64,000 bases of DNA from Lunatimonas salinarum. GTDB lineage: Bacteria > Bacteroidota > Bacteroidia > Cytophagales > Cyclobacteriaceae. A program made the translations under genes and the position numbers. The notes under the pieces were generated by a model that saw only the letters and a program-made list of their open reading frames with translations, was not told the origin of the DNA and did not search any database. Location: the NCBI RefSeq assembly GCF_017811155.1, contig NZ_JACVCV010000006.1, positions 124,001-188,000 on the forward strand. Direction: 5' to 3'. Below, piece by piece: positions 1 through 8,858 of this stretch (its first letter is position 1; the number at the start of each line of letters is the position of its first letter).

Positions 1-1127
1 TCGCCACCGGTGCCCGGTTTTCTGGGCTTTCGTTTTTTCTTCTTTTTAGACTGACTGAACTTCTTGTCCAGCGCCTCTAAGTCTTTGTTGGAATTTTCGA
101 ATACATCTGCGCTGTCGGCGGCAGTATCTTGTTTTAGGCTAAAGGGCATTTTACCTTGTGCATTCATCTCCATGATGACAGCTACTCGCTCACAGTCAAT
201 GGAATGCCAGTTGTTGTCGTCATTGTAGCTGAACCACATCAGCTTTCGAAAGATGTCCGTTTTTTGCAGCTTGGCATTTCCGGCTTCGGTGAGCAAGGGC
301 TTGTCCACTTGAGGGATATCCTTGAGGGCGCTCATGTAGCTATCCAACTCATAGTTGAGGCAGCATTTCAGACGCCCGCACTGTCCGGAAAGTTTGCTGG
401 GATTTAATGAAAGGTTTTGGTACCTCGCAGCAGATGTAGTTACGCTTTTGAAATCGTGGATCCAGGTGGAGCAGCAAAGTTCCCTGCCACAGACACCAAT
501 GCCTCCCAGACGTCCGGCTTCCTGCCTTAGGCTGATTTGGCGCATTTCCACGCGTATTTTGAATTCGGAGGCCAACATCTTTATCAGTTCCCGAAAATCC
601 ACCCGGTCTTCGGCAGAATAATAAAAGGTAGCCTTGGAGTTGTCTGCTTGGTACTCTACGTCAGAGAGCTTCATCTTCAAGCCGAGCTCATCGATGATCT
701 GTTTGCTTCGGTAGAGGGTGGGCAGTTCCCTGTTTTTTGCTTCCTGCCATTTGTCTAGGTCTTTTTGACTCGCTACCCGGTAAATTCGAAGGATATTGTC
801 GTCATTTTTGATTTTTCGTTTCTGCATCTGTAAGCGTACGAGCTCTCCCTGAAGCGACACGTATCCGATGTGATGTCCATTCGGTACATCCACCACCACC
901 GGATCGCCGGTGGTCATTTGCAGGTAATCTACATTTCGGAAATATTCCTTCCTTCCACCCTTAAACTTTACCTCTACGATATCAAATCTATCTACTTCCG
1001 GTAGCCCCATGTGAGACAGCCAGTCGAATGAGTTCATTTTATTGCATTCGCTCGTACCACAGGAGCCGTTGTTTTGACACCCCCCCACTTTTTCAGTTCC
1101 GGTAGAGCAGTTACTACATCCTGCCAT
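1..1127 (-). CDS. ricT: RicT/YaaT (PSP1 domain) protein, C-terminus off the left edge
   Basis: A reading frame runs from the ATG whose first base is position 1127 to the left edge without a stop: 375 visible codons ending in a Lys/Pro/Gly-rich tail, so the C-terminus is missing. The N-terminus is cysteine-rich (Cys4, 7, 17, 23, 28). The PSP1 core has the paired cysteine segments CGRELCC and CGRLKCC. In Bacillus, RicT (YaaT) binds Fe-S clusters with RicA/RicF and acts on RNase Y-dependent processing. Bacteroidota have only this PSP1 member, commonly near gldH, which would lie outside the window; the role here is inferred. It is the last visible gene of a recQ-purD-ricT run, 28 bp after purD. 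A run of seven G (coding strand) lies in the Cys-rich part at 1080-1086. Confidence 0.9.
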   Translation of the reverse strand, partial: MAGCSNCSTGTEKVGGCQNNGSCGTSECNKMNSFDWLSHMGLPEVDRFDIVEVKFKGGRKEYFRNVDYLQMTTGDPVVVDVPNGHHIGYVSLQGELVRLQMQKRKIKNDDNILRIYRVASQKDLDKWQEAKNRELPTLYRSKQIIDELGLKMKLSDVEYQADNSKATFYYSAEDRVDFRELIKMLASEFKIRVEMRQISLRQEAGRLGGIGVCGRELCCSTWIHDFKSVTTSAARYQNLSLNPSKLSGQCGRLKCCLNYELDSYMSALKDIPQVDKPLLTEAGNAKLQKTDIFRKLMWFSYNDDNNWHSIDCERVAVIMEMNAQGKMPFSLKQDTAADSADVFENSNKDLEALDKKFSQSKKKKKRKPRKPGTGG

Positions 1128-1155
1128 ATATCTATTTTTTAGGGACTATTCCCTC

Positions 1156-2466
1156 TTAGTCATTTACGTTTGTCTTTTCCCATTGGAGGATATCTTGACC
1201 GATATCCTTTCGGAAGTTGACACCTTCCCAATGTATTTGGTTTACTCGCCGGTATGCACTGTTCAACGCAGCAGATAAATCGTTTCCTTGACCGGTAATG
1301 CCCAGTACCCGTCCGCCATTGCTTATGACCTGACCGGATTGGTTTAGGGCTGTTCCCGCGTGAAACACCAAAGCCCTGTCGTTTCCTGTGTTGGTTAATC
1401 CGGTTATTGGTTTCCCTTTTTCGTAGTCTCCTGGATAGCCACCGGCTACCATCACCACCGTGGCACTCACAAAATCCTCAAGTTCGAGCTGATACGTTCT
1501 TAGGTTGCCCTTGGCGATGCCTTCGAGGAGGCTTACGAAGTCGCTTTTGATACGAGGGAGGACTGCCTGTGTTTCAGGATCACCCATTCGTACATTGTAT
1601 TCGATTACAAACGGATCTCCACCCTGATTCATCAGGCCGATGAAGATGAATCCTTTGTAATCAATGTTTTCTTCTTTCAATCCTTTGAAAGTGGGTGAGA
1701 CAATCCGTTCAGACACCTTTTGCATGAAATCGGCATCGGCAAAGGGAACAGGGCTTACAGCACCCATTCCGCCGGTATTTGGTCCGGTGTCGCCATCACC
1801 TATCCGCTTGTAATCTTTCGCTTCCGGGAGGATCACATAGTCTGACCCATCCAATGCCACAAATACCGAAAGTTCTATACCCGACAAAAATTCCTCCACT
1901 ACCACCTTTTGCGAGGCAGCACCGAACTTCGCTTCGAGTAGCATGGATTTAAACTCTGATTCGGCCTCCTTGTGGCTGGGGCATATTAACACACCTTTAC
2001 CTGCTGCAAGACCGTCTGCCTTTAGCACCACAGGTAGTTGCTGTTTCCTGATGTAGGAGATACCCTCCTCAACGGTTTCTTTGGTGAATGTCTCGTAGGC
2101 CGCCGTAGGTATACCGTATTTTTTCATAAATTTTTTTGAAAAATCCTTGCTGCCTTCCAGTTCCGCTCCCGCTTTTCCCGGACCGACTATGCCGATGTGT
2201 TTGGTGCGGTCATCTGCTTGAAAGTGGTCTCTGAGACCTTTTACCAGGGGCTCCTCAGGGCCTACTACAACCATCTCCACGTGATTTGCCACGCAAAAGT
2301 CCTGCATTTTGACAAAATCGGTGACATGAATCGCTACGTTTTCACCGAAAGCTTTCGTTCCCGCATTTCCTGGTGCAATGTACAGTTTTTCGCAAAGCGG
2401 ACTTTGCGCAATTTTCCAAGCAAAGGTGTGTTCTCTGCCACCGCTGCCGATCAATAAAATGTTCAT
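1156..2466 (-). CDS. purD: Phosphoribosylamine-glycine ligase (GARS)
   Basis: 436 residues, usual for PurD. The enzyme joins glycine to 5-phosphoribosylamine with ATP, the second step of purine synthesis, in the cytosol. It begins with the N-domain signature LLIGSGGREH. The ATP-grasp part carries KADGLAAGKGV (about residues 148-158) and the metal/ATP region GPNTGGMGAVSPVP, with YNVRMGDPETQ further on; a C-terminal GARS domain follows. The ATG lies 11 bp after the recQ stop and the stop lies 28 bp before ricT, so the three are probably co-transcribed. No purine riboswitch-like leader is evident in the short gap. Confidence 0.97.
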   Translation of the reverse strand: MNILLIGSGGREHTFAWKIAQSPLCEKLYIAPGNAGTKAFGENVAIHVTDFVKMQDFCVANHVEMVVVGPEEPLVKGLRDHFQADDRTKHIGIVGPGKAGAELEGSKDFSKKFMKKYGIPTAAYETFTKETVEEGISYIRKQQLPVVLKADGLAAGKGVLICPSHKEAESEFKSMLLEAKFGAASQKVVVEEFLSGIELSVFVALDGSDYVILPEAKDYKRIGDGDTGPNTGGMGAVSPVPFADADFMQKVSERIVSPTFKGLKEENIDYKGFIFIGLMNQGGDPFVIEYNVRMGDPETQAVLPRIKSDFVSLLEGIAKGNLRTYQLELEDFVSATVVMVAGGYPGDYEKGKPITGLTNTGNDRALVFHAGTALNQSGQVISNGGRVLGITGQGNDLSAALNSAYRRVNQIHWEGVNFRKDIGQDILQWEKTNVND

Positions 2467-2477
2467 TATTCTTTGGT

Positions 2478-4667
2478 TTAGTTTGCGTGGTCGGAAATGA
2501 ATTTGATCCGGTAGACCCTGATTTCTTCTTCGGAAAAATCTTCATCTTCCAATTCCCCTAACGCTTCCCTGATGTTGTCTGACTCAGCCGTCATAAAATA
2601 ATCATGGAGAATATCCTCTCGTTCGTCGTCCATGATGTTATGTATGTAGTAATTGATGTTAAGCTTGGTCCCGGAGTAGATGATCTGTTCTATTTCGTGC
2701 AACAGTTCCCCCATTCCGATAGTTAGGTTGTTGGCTATTTCATCGAGATCGATTTTTCGGTCTATCTGCTGGATAATCGAGATTTTAACTTTGGATCGGG
2801 TGCCAGATGACTTTACTACCACGTCGGAGGCGGTGATGATTTCGTTTTCATCCACGTAGTTTTCGATCAACTTTAAAAAGCTGGCCCCAAACTTGGCTAC
2901 TTTTCCCATGCCTACCCCGTTGATCTGGGCGAGTTCCTCCCTGGTAGTAGGGTAAACCGTGGCCATTTCCTCTAACGAGGGATCCTGGAATACCACGTAG
3001 GGCGGAAGCCCTTTTTGCTTGGCTACTTTCTTTCTCTCTGCTTTCAGCAGTTCGAATAGCTTTTCATCATAGGCCTTGCCCAAGTTGCTCATTTCCTCCG
3101 AAGAAACGGTGTCCGCAATTTCCTCGAAATTATGATTTTTGCTGATCATCACCGGATAGGGCTTCTTGTAAAATGCCTCACTATCTACGGAAAGCAGGAT
3201 TACTCCGTAATTTTCGATGTCTTTTTCCAGCAGTCCAAAGATCATGGCTTGCCGGATCACCGTCTTAAGGTGTACTTCGTCTTTATCTTTACCCTTCCCA
3301 AACGCAGGTAACTTGTCGTGCCCGTAACTACGCACGTAGTCGTTCAGTTCTCCCCGGAGTACACTTACGATATGGTCTAAGCTAAACCGTTGCTGCGTAT
3401 CTCGTACTGCCTCAATGACCATCAGGATGTCTTCTTGCCCATCAAAGGATTCCTTGGGTTTTTTACAGTTGTCACAGAACCCGCAGTCTTTGTCGAGTTT
3501 TTCTCCGAAGTAGTGCAGCAGAAAACGGCGGCGACATACGGAGCTTTCGGCATAGGCCGCCATTTCCTGAAGAAGGATCTTGGCATTTTCCCGCTCATTG
3601 ACAGGTTTGTCTTTGTTGAATTTTTCCAGCTTGACGATATCGTCGTATCGGTAAAACATCAAACAGTGCCCCTCTAGTCCATCCCGGCCTGCCCTTCCGG
3701 TCTCTTGATAATAACCTTCCAAGGATTTGGGCACATCGTAGTGGATGACATACCGTACATCCGGTTTATCTATGCCCATGCCAAACGCAATGGTGGCCAC
3801 GATCACGTCCACTTCCTCATTCAGAAAGTCATCTTGGTTTTTTATGCGCACATTTCCGTCCAGCCCTGCATGATAGGGAGCCGCGTTGATGCCATTTACC
3901 TTCAATAACTCGGCAATTTCCTCGACTTTCTTTCGGCTTAGGCAATAGATAATTCCGGACTTTCCTTTGTGTGATTTGATGTATTTGATGATCGCTTTTT
4001 TGGTTTCATTTTTTATTTTCGGTTTTACCTCGTAGTAGAGATTGGTTCTGTTAAAGGAGGACTTGAACAGATCCGCTTCCTCCATCTGCAGGTTTTTTTG
4101 GATGTCCTGCTGTACCTTTGGCGTGGCAGTGGCGGTGAGCGCTATCACGGGCAGGTTTGTGCCTACCTGACTGATGATGGATTTGATCTTGCGGTATTCA
4201 GGGCGGAAATCATGTCCCCATTCCGAGATGCAATGGGCCTCGTCTATAGCTACAAAACTGATGTTTGAATTACTTAGAAACTGAATATTTTCCTCTTTGG
4301 TAAGGGATTCAGGAGCCACGTAGAGGAGTTTCGTTTTACCGGCAGTGACCTCGCTTTTCACTTTGTTTGTTTCCGATTTGCTCAGCGTGGAGTTGAGAAA
4401 ATGGGCATTAATCCCAAAGGAATTCAATTGGTCGACCTGATTCTTCATCAGGGCAATAAGCGGAGATATCACTATCGCCGTCCCTCCCTTTATCACAGCA
4501 GGCAGCTGATAGCAAAGCGACTTGCCTGCGCCTGTCGGCATAATCACGAAGGTATTGTGGCCTTTCAGGATATTATCGACGATTGCTTCCTGGTTTCCCC
4601 TAAACTGGTTAAAACCAAAAATCTTCTTTAAATTTTCTTTTACAGTAGAATCCACTCCGTCACTCAT
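2478..4667 (-). CDS. recQ: ATP-dependent DNA helicase RecQ
   Basis: 729 residues, a full-length RecQ. The 3'-5' helicase unwinds recombination and stalled-fork intermediates. Walker A is TGAGKS at about residues 45-50 and the DEAH box is DEAHCISEW at 142-150. QETGRAGRDG is helicase motif VI. A zinc-binding cysteine set (CRRRF...CGFCDNC, near residue 385-405) precedes the RQC winged helix, and a single HRDC domain (about 525-600) contains the INGVGMGKVAKFG helix-hairpin segment. The last roughly 100 residues form an acidic extension of the type seen in Bacteroidota RecQ. It is first in the recQ-purD-ricT run and divergent from kdsD. Confidence 0.97.
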   Translation of the reverse strand: MSDGVDSTVKENLKKIFGFNQFRGNQEAIVDNILKGHNTFVIMPTGAGKSLCYQLPAVIKGGTAIVISPLIALMKNQVDQLNSFGINAHFLNSTLSKSETNKVKSEVTAGKTKLLYVAPESLTKEENIQFLSNSNISFVAIDEAHCISEWGHDFRPEYRKIKSIISQVGTNLPVIALTATATPKVQQDIQKNLQMEEADLFKSSFNRTNLYYEVKPKIKNETKKAIIKYIKSHKGKSGIIYCLSRKKVEEIAELLKVNGINAAPYHAGLDGNVRIKNQDDFLNEEVDVIVATIAFGMGIDKPDVRYVIHYDVPKSLEGYYQETGRAGRDGLEGHCLMFYRYDDIVKLEKFNKDKPVNERENAKILLQEMAAYAESSVCRRRFLLHYFGEKLDKDCGFCDNCKKPKESFDGQEDILMVIEAVRDTQQRFSLDHIVSVLRGELNDYVRSYGHDKLPAFGKGKDKDEVHLKTVIRQAMIFGLLEKDIENYGVILLSVDSEAFYKKPYPVMISKNHNFEEIADTVSSEEMSNLGKAYDEKLFELLKAERKKVAKQKGLPPYVVFQDPSLEEMATVYPTTREELAQINGVGMGKVAKFGASFLKLIENYVDENEIITASDVVVKSSGTRSKVKISIIQQIDRKIDLDEIANNLTIGMGELLHEIEQIIYSGTKLNINYYIHNIMDDEREDILHDYFMTAESDNIREALGELEDEDFSEEEIRVYRIKFISDHAN

Positions 4668-4701
4668 TTAAGGATTTACACCGTTATTATCATGCAGGCA
4701 T

Positions 4702-4724
4702 GTAGGAATTGTTTCCTACTTTTG
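4702..4724 (+). promoter_or_regulatory. Palindrome overlapping a -7 element upstream of kdsD
   Basis: A perfect inverted repeat GTAGGAA-TTGT-TTCCTAC (4702-4719) overlaps TACTTTTG (4717-4724), which fits the Bacteroidota -7 consensus TAnnTTTG. It sits in the 86-bp gap between divergent recQ and kdsD. No clear TTTG -33 box lies upstream. The palindrome could be an operator or a transcript-start hairpin; neither is proven. Confidence 0.5.
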
Positions 4725-4753
4725 TACAAATTTAATGATAAACAACAGCAAAA

Positions 4754-5722
4754 TTGAAGTTAGCAAAAAATATTAAATTTAGTGCTATAAAAGTTCTTCA
4801 AAACGAGTCCGAGGCGATCAATGGGCTAGTTGAGTACATTGATGAGCAGTTTGAGGAGGTAATTGGAGTACTTTTAGGCACCTCGGGGAGGGTAGTCGTG
4901 ACCGGTATCGGAAAGAGCGCAATCATCGCCAGCAAGATTGTTGCCACGTTGAATTCTACCGGCACCCCTGCCTTGTTTTTACATGCCGCTGATGCCATAC
5001 ATGGAGATTTGGGTATGATAAAACAGGAAGATGTTGTAATTTGTATTTCGAAAAGTGGGAATACACCGGAGATAAAGGTTTTAGTGCCTCTTTTGAAGCG
5101 GTTGGGATCCAAGTTGATTGCGCTGGTATCGCAAAGAGAAAGTTACCTGGCAGAACACGCAGACCACCTGCTGTTCGCTGGATTCAAGCAGGAGGCCTGT
5201 CCCAATAATCTGGCCCCGACCACTAGTACGGCGGTTCACATGGCCATGGGAGATGCACTTGCTGTCTGTTTGCTGGAAGCCAGAGGGTTTACGGCGGAGG
5301 ACTTTGCACGCTATCACCCCGGGGGTGCGTTAGGCAAGCAGCTTTATATGACGGTAGGAGATTTGGTGGCCAAAAATCAACGTCCTGCTGTCGGTCTAGA
5401 AGCGGATCTGAGGGAAGTGATATTGGAAATAAGCACCAAGCGCCTGGGGGCCACCGTAGTGATGGATCAGGAAGAAAAGGTACGTGGAATTATTACCGAC
5501 GGCGATCTCAGACGTATGTTGGTTCAAAATCCGGATTTGAGTGTAGTGAAGGCGAAAGATATTATGACTGTTAACCCAAAAACCATAGCCGTGTCGGATT
5601 ATGCTATCCGGGCATTGAACAAGATGAAAGAATTTAATATTACCCAACTGGTCGCATTAGAAGCGGGTCGCTTCAGGGGCTTCGTGCACATACATGATCT
5701 GATGAAAGAGGGAATCGTATAA
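4754..5722 (+). CDS. kdsD: D-arabinose-5-phosphate isomerase (KdsD/KpsF family)
   Basis: 322 residues. It isomerises D-ribulose 5-phosphate to D-arabinose 5-phosphate, the first step towards Kdo for lipopolysaccharide. The N-terminal SIS domain has TGIGKSAIIASK (about 50-61), HGDLGMI and SKSGNTPEI. Two CBS domains follow (about 205-260 and 270-322). The start is TTG at 4754, giving the family-like N-terminus MKLAKNIKFSAIKVL; the nearby ATG at 4735 is out of frame, so TTG is the best choice. The stop is 4 bp before the GDP-mannose gene, so the two are almost certainly co-transcribed. Confidence 0.94.
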   Translation: MKLAKNIKFSAIKVLQNESEAINGLVEYIDEQFEEVIGVLLGTSGRVVVTGIGKSAIIASKIVATLNSTGTPALFLHAADAIHGDLGMIKQEDVVICISKSGNTPEIKVLVPLLKRLGSKLIALVSQRESYLAEHADHLLFAGFKQEACPNNLAPTTSTAVHMAMGDALAVCLLEARGFTAEDFARYHPGGALGKQLYMTVGDLVAKNQRPAVGLEADLREVILEISTKRLGATVVMDQEEKVRGIITDGDLRRMLVQNPDLSVVKAKDIMTVNPKTIAVSDYAIRALNKMKEFNITQLVALEAGRFRGFVHIHDLMKEGIV

Positions 5723-5726
5723 TCCT

Positions 5727-6800
5727 ATGGGTAGGCAGCCATATATTGTGATCCTTGCGGGGGGCTTGGGAGTAAAGCTTTGGCCCGAAAGTCGGCATGC
5801 GAAACCAAAGCAGTTTTTGGACCTATTGGGAACCGGTAGGACGCTATTGCAAATGACGTTTGACAGGTATGCCGCTAGGTTTTCCAAAGATCGTTTTTTA
5901 GTCGTTACCTCGAAAAGGCATGTTCAGCTGGTGCAAGAACAACTGCCGGAACTGGAAGAACGTCAGATTGTGGCGGAGCCGCTGCGTCGAAATACCGCTG
6001 CTTCGCTCTGCTTGTCCAGCTATATCATACAGCAGCTGGATCCTGATGCTACGGTTATTGTCAGCCCTTCGGATCAGGTGATTTTTAACGATGCGGCTTT
6101 TTTTGACGTGTTGGATGCAGCCTTAGAGGCATCCGTAGCGGATCATCGGCTCATAACGGTCGGTATTCAGCCTCATAGCCCGGATACTGGATTCGGTTAC
6201 ATTCAATACCTGGACGGCACTCCGGATCGGGCCAAAAAGGTAAAAACATTTACGGAAAAGCCGGATTTGGCGCTGGCCCAAACATTTTTGGAGAGCGGGG
6301 ATTTTCTGTGGAATTCGGGCATTTTTGTATGGAAAAATCAAAGCTTCATCCGCGCTCTTGAAACCCATATGCCCGAGATGTCGGAAGTTTTTGAAGAAGG
6401 GGACGCTTACTATGGTACTCCGGAAGAAGCGGGGTTTTTGCGGAAAGCCTACAGTATGGTCAAAAACGTCTCCGTTAATGCGGGGGTGTTGGTAAAGTCA
6501 GATGCCGTCTATGTGGTACTTGGAGATTTTGGCTGGTCTAACTTAGGGTCATGGCGTACGCTGTATGATTTTAAAAACAAATCGGCGCAGGGAAATGTGA
6601 CTGAGGGGAATGCCCTCCTGTTTGATGCCGAAAACTGCTACGTAAAAAGTAATCCGGAGCGCTTGGTGGTGGTGCAAGGACTAAAGGACTACCTTGTTAC
6701 AGAAAATGAAAACGTATTGCTGATTTGCAAGCTGGGCGAGGAGCATAAGTTTAGGGAATTTCTCAATGGAGCGAAGGAAAAAGGATCGGAGTTTTTATGA
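5727..6800 (+). CDS. manC: Mannose-1-phosphate guanylyltransferase
   Basis: 357 residues, the single-domain GDP-mannose pyrophosphorylase size without the isomerase domain of long ManC proteins. It makes GDP-mannose from mannose 1-phosphate and GTP for glycan synthesis. The nucleotide-binding start is ILAGGLGVKLWPESR (residues about 9-23), where most relatives have Arg in place of this Lys. FTEKPD, FLWNSGIFVW and the DFGWSNLGSW signature (about 265-275) are present. It is tightly coupled to kdsD (4-bp gap) and converges on rmuC with 15 bp between stops. The family is clear; GTP/mannose specificity is inferred from it. Confidence 0.9.
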   Translation: MGRQPYIVILAGGLGVKLWPESRHAKPKQFLDLLGTGRTLLQMTFDRYAARFSKDRFLVVTSKRHVQLVQEQLPELEERQIVAEPLRRNTAASLCLSSYIIQQLDPDATVIVSPSDQVIFNDAAFFDVLDAALEASVADHRLITVGIQPHSPDTGFGYIQYLDGTPDRAKKVKTFTEKPDLALAQTFLESGDFLWNSGIFVWKNQSFIRALETHMPEMSEVFEEGDAYYGTPEEAGFLRKAYSMVKNVSVNAGVLVKSDAVYVVLGDFGWSNLGSWRTLYDFKNKSAQGNVTEGNALLFDAENCYVKSNPERLVVVQGLKDYLVTENENVLLICKLGEEHKFREFLNGAKEKGSEFL

Positions 6801-6815
6801 GCTGGATGGCAAGGG

Positions 6816-8066
6816 TTAGCCTTCCTCTTCTAGTTTTCGTTGAAATTTTTCCGGAAGTGGCGCTTTAGAGGGAACGCCCATTTTGCGTAATTTCACGGCC
6901 TGACTCATGAGGTTTCCTTTGCCAGATGTTAGTTGCTTGATGGCTTGATCGTAGGCCTCAGAGGACCGTTCAAGATTTCTGCCCAAATCTTCCAAAGTTC
7001 CCAAAAAGCTTGCAAATTTGTCGTAAAGGAGCCCTCCTCGTCTGGCAATTTCCAGGGTGTTTTTGGTTTGGTCGTCCCGAATCCAGAGGTCTTTGATCAT
7101 TTTCAGGACGGCTATCAGATTACTACTACTGATCATCAATATGCGCTTTTTATACGCATATTCCCAAAGCTGGGGATCCGCTTGGACTGCCGTCATATAG
7201 GCAGCTTCCATAGGTATGAACATGATCACAAAGTCCAAAACCTTCGAATATGACTCGTATTGTTTTCCCGAAAGTTGGTCTATGTGGGTTTTGATAGCCC
7301 TAAGGTGGCTTTTTAGTGCAGCCTCTCTGCCCTCCGTGTTTTCGGCACTGAAGTACCTTTCGTAGTCCAGCAGGGAGACTTTCGAATCTATAAGTACTTT
7401 TCGCTGATCCGGGTATACGATCGTCACGTCCGGTTGCATCCGTTTTCCATCGGGTCCTAAAAGGTAGCCCCCTGCTTCGTCCTTTAAGAATTCCTGCAGG
7501 TAATAATGCCGACCCGGCTCAAGACCGGAGTTTTGAAGAATCGTCTCCAGTATTGCTTCTCCCCAGTTGCCGCGGATTTTGGCGTTCCCTTTCAGGGCAT
7601 TGGCAAGGTTTCGGGCCTCCTCGCTGATCTGCTGATTCAGCTCTGCCAATTCCTTGACCCTTCGCTCCAAAGAGAAACGCTCTTTGGATTCCTTGTCATA
7701 GGTCTCCTGCACCTTGTTGCGAAACGATTCCAGCTCCTTTCCAAAAGGGTGAAGGATGCGTTCCAGGTTTTCTTGGTTTTGCAACGAAAACTTCCTGGAT
7801 TTTTCTTCGAGGATACGGTTTGCCAATTGCTCAAAGGCCAGCGCATTTTTGTCGTTCAGTCGAAGGGTTTCTGCCTGTTGCGCCCGCAGTTTTTCTTCCA
7901 GATGTTTTTTTTCCTGGGATAGGATGGAGTTTTGTACAAGCAACTCCTGCACCTTGACTTGTAGCTGTTCTGTCTTTGAAAGTTGGTCTCTATGGGATCT
8001 GAAAACCCAAATGACAACTCCCAACAGCAGTAAAAAGGACATGATGGCCAAGTGTTCCATTTGCAT
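6816..8066 (-). CDS. rmuC: DNA recombination protein RmuC
   Basis: 416 residues. A single hydrophobic segment (about residues 7-23) is followed by a long coiled coil (about 30-155) and the RmuC nuclease-like core with GNWGEAILETIL, KVLIDSKVSL and FIMFIPMEAAY. RmuC proteins limit inversions and similar rearrangements at short repeats; the core belongs to the PD-(D/E)XK group, consistent with the Asp-Ser-Lys here. The ATG at 8066 is used, with a second ATG two codons on. It lies 18 bp downstream of rlmB and may be co-transcribed with it. Confidence 0.93.
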   Translation of the reverse strand: MQMEHLAIMSFLLLLGVVIWVFRSHRDQLSKTEQLQVKVQELLVQNSILSQEKKHLEEKLRAQQAETLRLNDKNALAFEQLANRILEEKSRKFSLQNQENLERILHPFGKELESFRNKVQETYDKESKERFSLERRVKELAELNQQISEEARNLANALKGNAKIRGNWGEAILETILQNSGLEPGRHYYLQEFLKDEAGGYLLGPDGKRMQPDVTIVYPDQRKVLIDSKVSLLDYERYFSAENTEGREAALKSHLRAIKTHIDQLSGKQYESYSKVLDFVIMFIPMEAAYMTAVQADPQLWEYAYKKRILMISSSNLIAVLKMIKDLWIRDDQTKNTLEIARRGGLLYDKFASFLGTLEDLGRNLERSSEAYDQAIKQLTSGKGNLMSQAVKLRKMGVPSKAPLPEKFQRKLEEEG

Positions 8067-8084
8067 CCCTTTTGGTAAGACGAA

Positions 8085-8858
8085 TTATTTTCGTTGCCGC
8101 ATGGCTTCGTAAATCACTACCCCCGTGGCCACCGATACATTCAAGCTATCTACGTGGCCATGCATGGGGATTTTGACAAACTCGTCGCTGATACTCATCA
8201 AATCCTGCGAAATACCGTCTTCCTCAGAACCCATCACCAATGCGGTGGGGGCGGAAAAATCCGCCTGATACATCTCCCTGTCCGTTTTTTCGGTGACACT
8301 GACCACATTTAATCCCATTTTTTTGAGGTCTTTTACCGTGTAGTAGAGGTTTCTCGACCTGCATACAGGCAAAAAATTCAGGGCTCCCGCGGAGGTCTTC
8401 ACGGCGTCGGAATTGATCTGTGCACTGCCCTTTTCCGGGATCACCACCGCATGTACACCGGCTACTTCTGCCGTGCGGCAGATGGCACCGAAATTTCTGA
8501 CGTCGGTAATTCGGTCGAGGATCAGGATTAAAGGGGATATTCCTTTGGAGAAACACCCGTCAACCACATTGTCCAGTGATGCATAGGCAATGGAAGAAAT
8601 GTAAGCCACCACTCCCTGATGGTTTTTGCGGGTAATGCGGTTCAGCTTGCCGTCCGGCACCCGGGAAACCGGTACTCGGTGTGCTTTGGCCAGTTGAAGT
8701 AACTCATCGGTCAGTTCGTTCTTCTGCTCCTTGAGCACAAGGATCTTATCAATGTCTTGACCTGCATGGAGCGCTTCCATGACCGCCCGTATCCCAAAAA
8801 TATAGTCTTTTTGGCTTTCCTGCTTATTGATTAAAAAGCCACTATTCCGTTTCTCCAT
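8085..8858 (-). CDS. rlmB: 23S rRNA (guanosine-2'-O-)-methyltransferase RlmB (SpoU/TrmH family)
   Basis: 257 residues. It has an N-terminal substrate-binding domain (about 18-95) and a SPOUT knot domain with all three SpoU motifs: LDRITDVRNFGAICRTAE, LVMGSEEDGIS, and IPMHGHVDSLNVSVATGVVIYE at the C-terminus. The family transfers a methyl group from S-adenosylmethionine to a ribose 2'-OH, in RlmB at G2251 of 23S rRNA; assignment to RlmB rather than another TrmH paralogue rests on the two-domain layout. Its first 28 bp overlap the end of the upstream GWxTD gene, suggesting translational coupling. Confidence 0.9.
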   Translation of the reverse strand: MEKRNSGFLINKQESQKDYIFGIRAVMEALHAGQDIDKILVLKEQKNELTDELLQLAKAHRVPVSRVPDGKLNRITRKNHQGVVAYISSIAYASLDNVVDGCFSKGISPLILILDRITDVRNFGAICRTAEVAGVHAVVIPEKGSAQINSDAVKTSAGALNFLPVCRSRNLYYTVKDLKKMGLNVVSVTEKTDREMYQADFSAPTALVMGSEEDGISQDLMSISDEFVKIPMHGHVDSLNVSVATGVVIYEAMRQRK

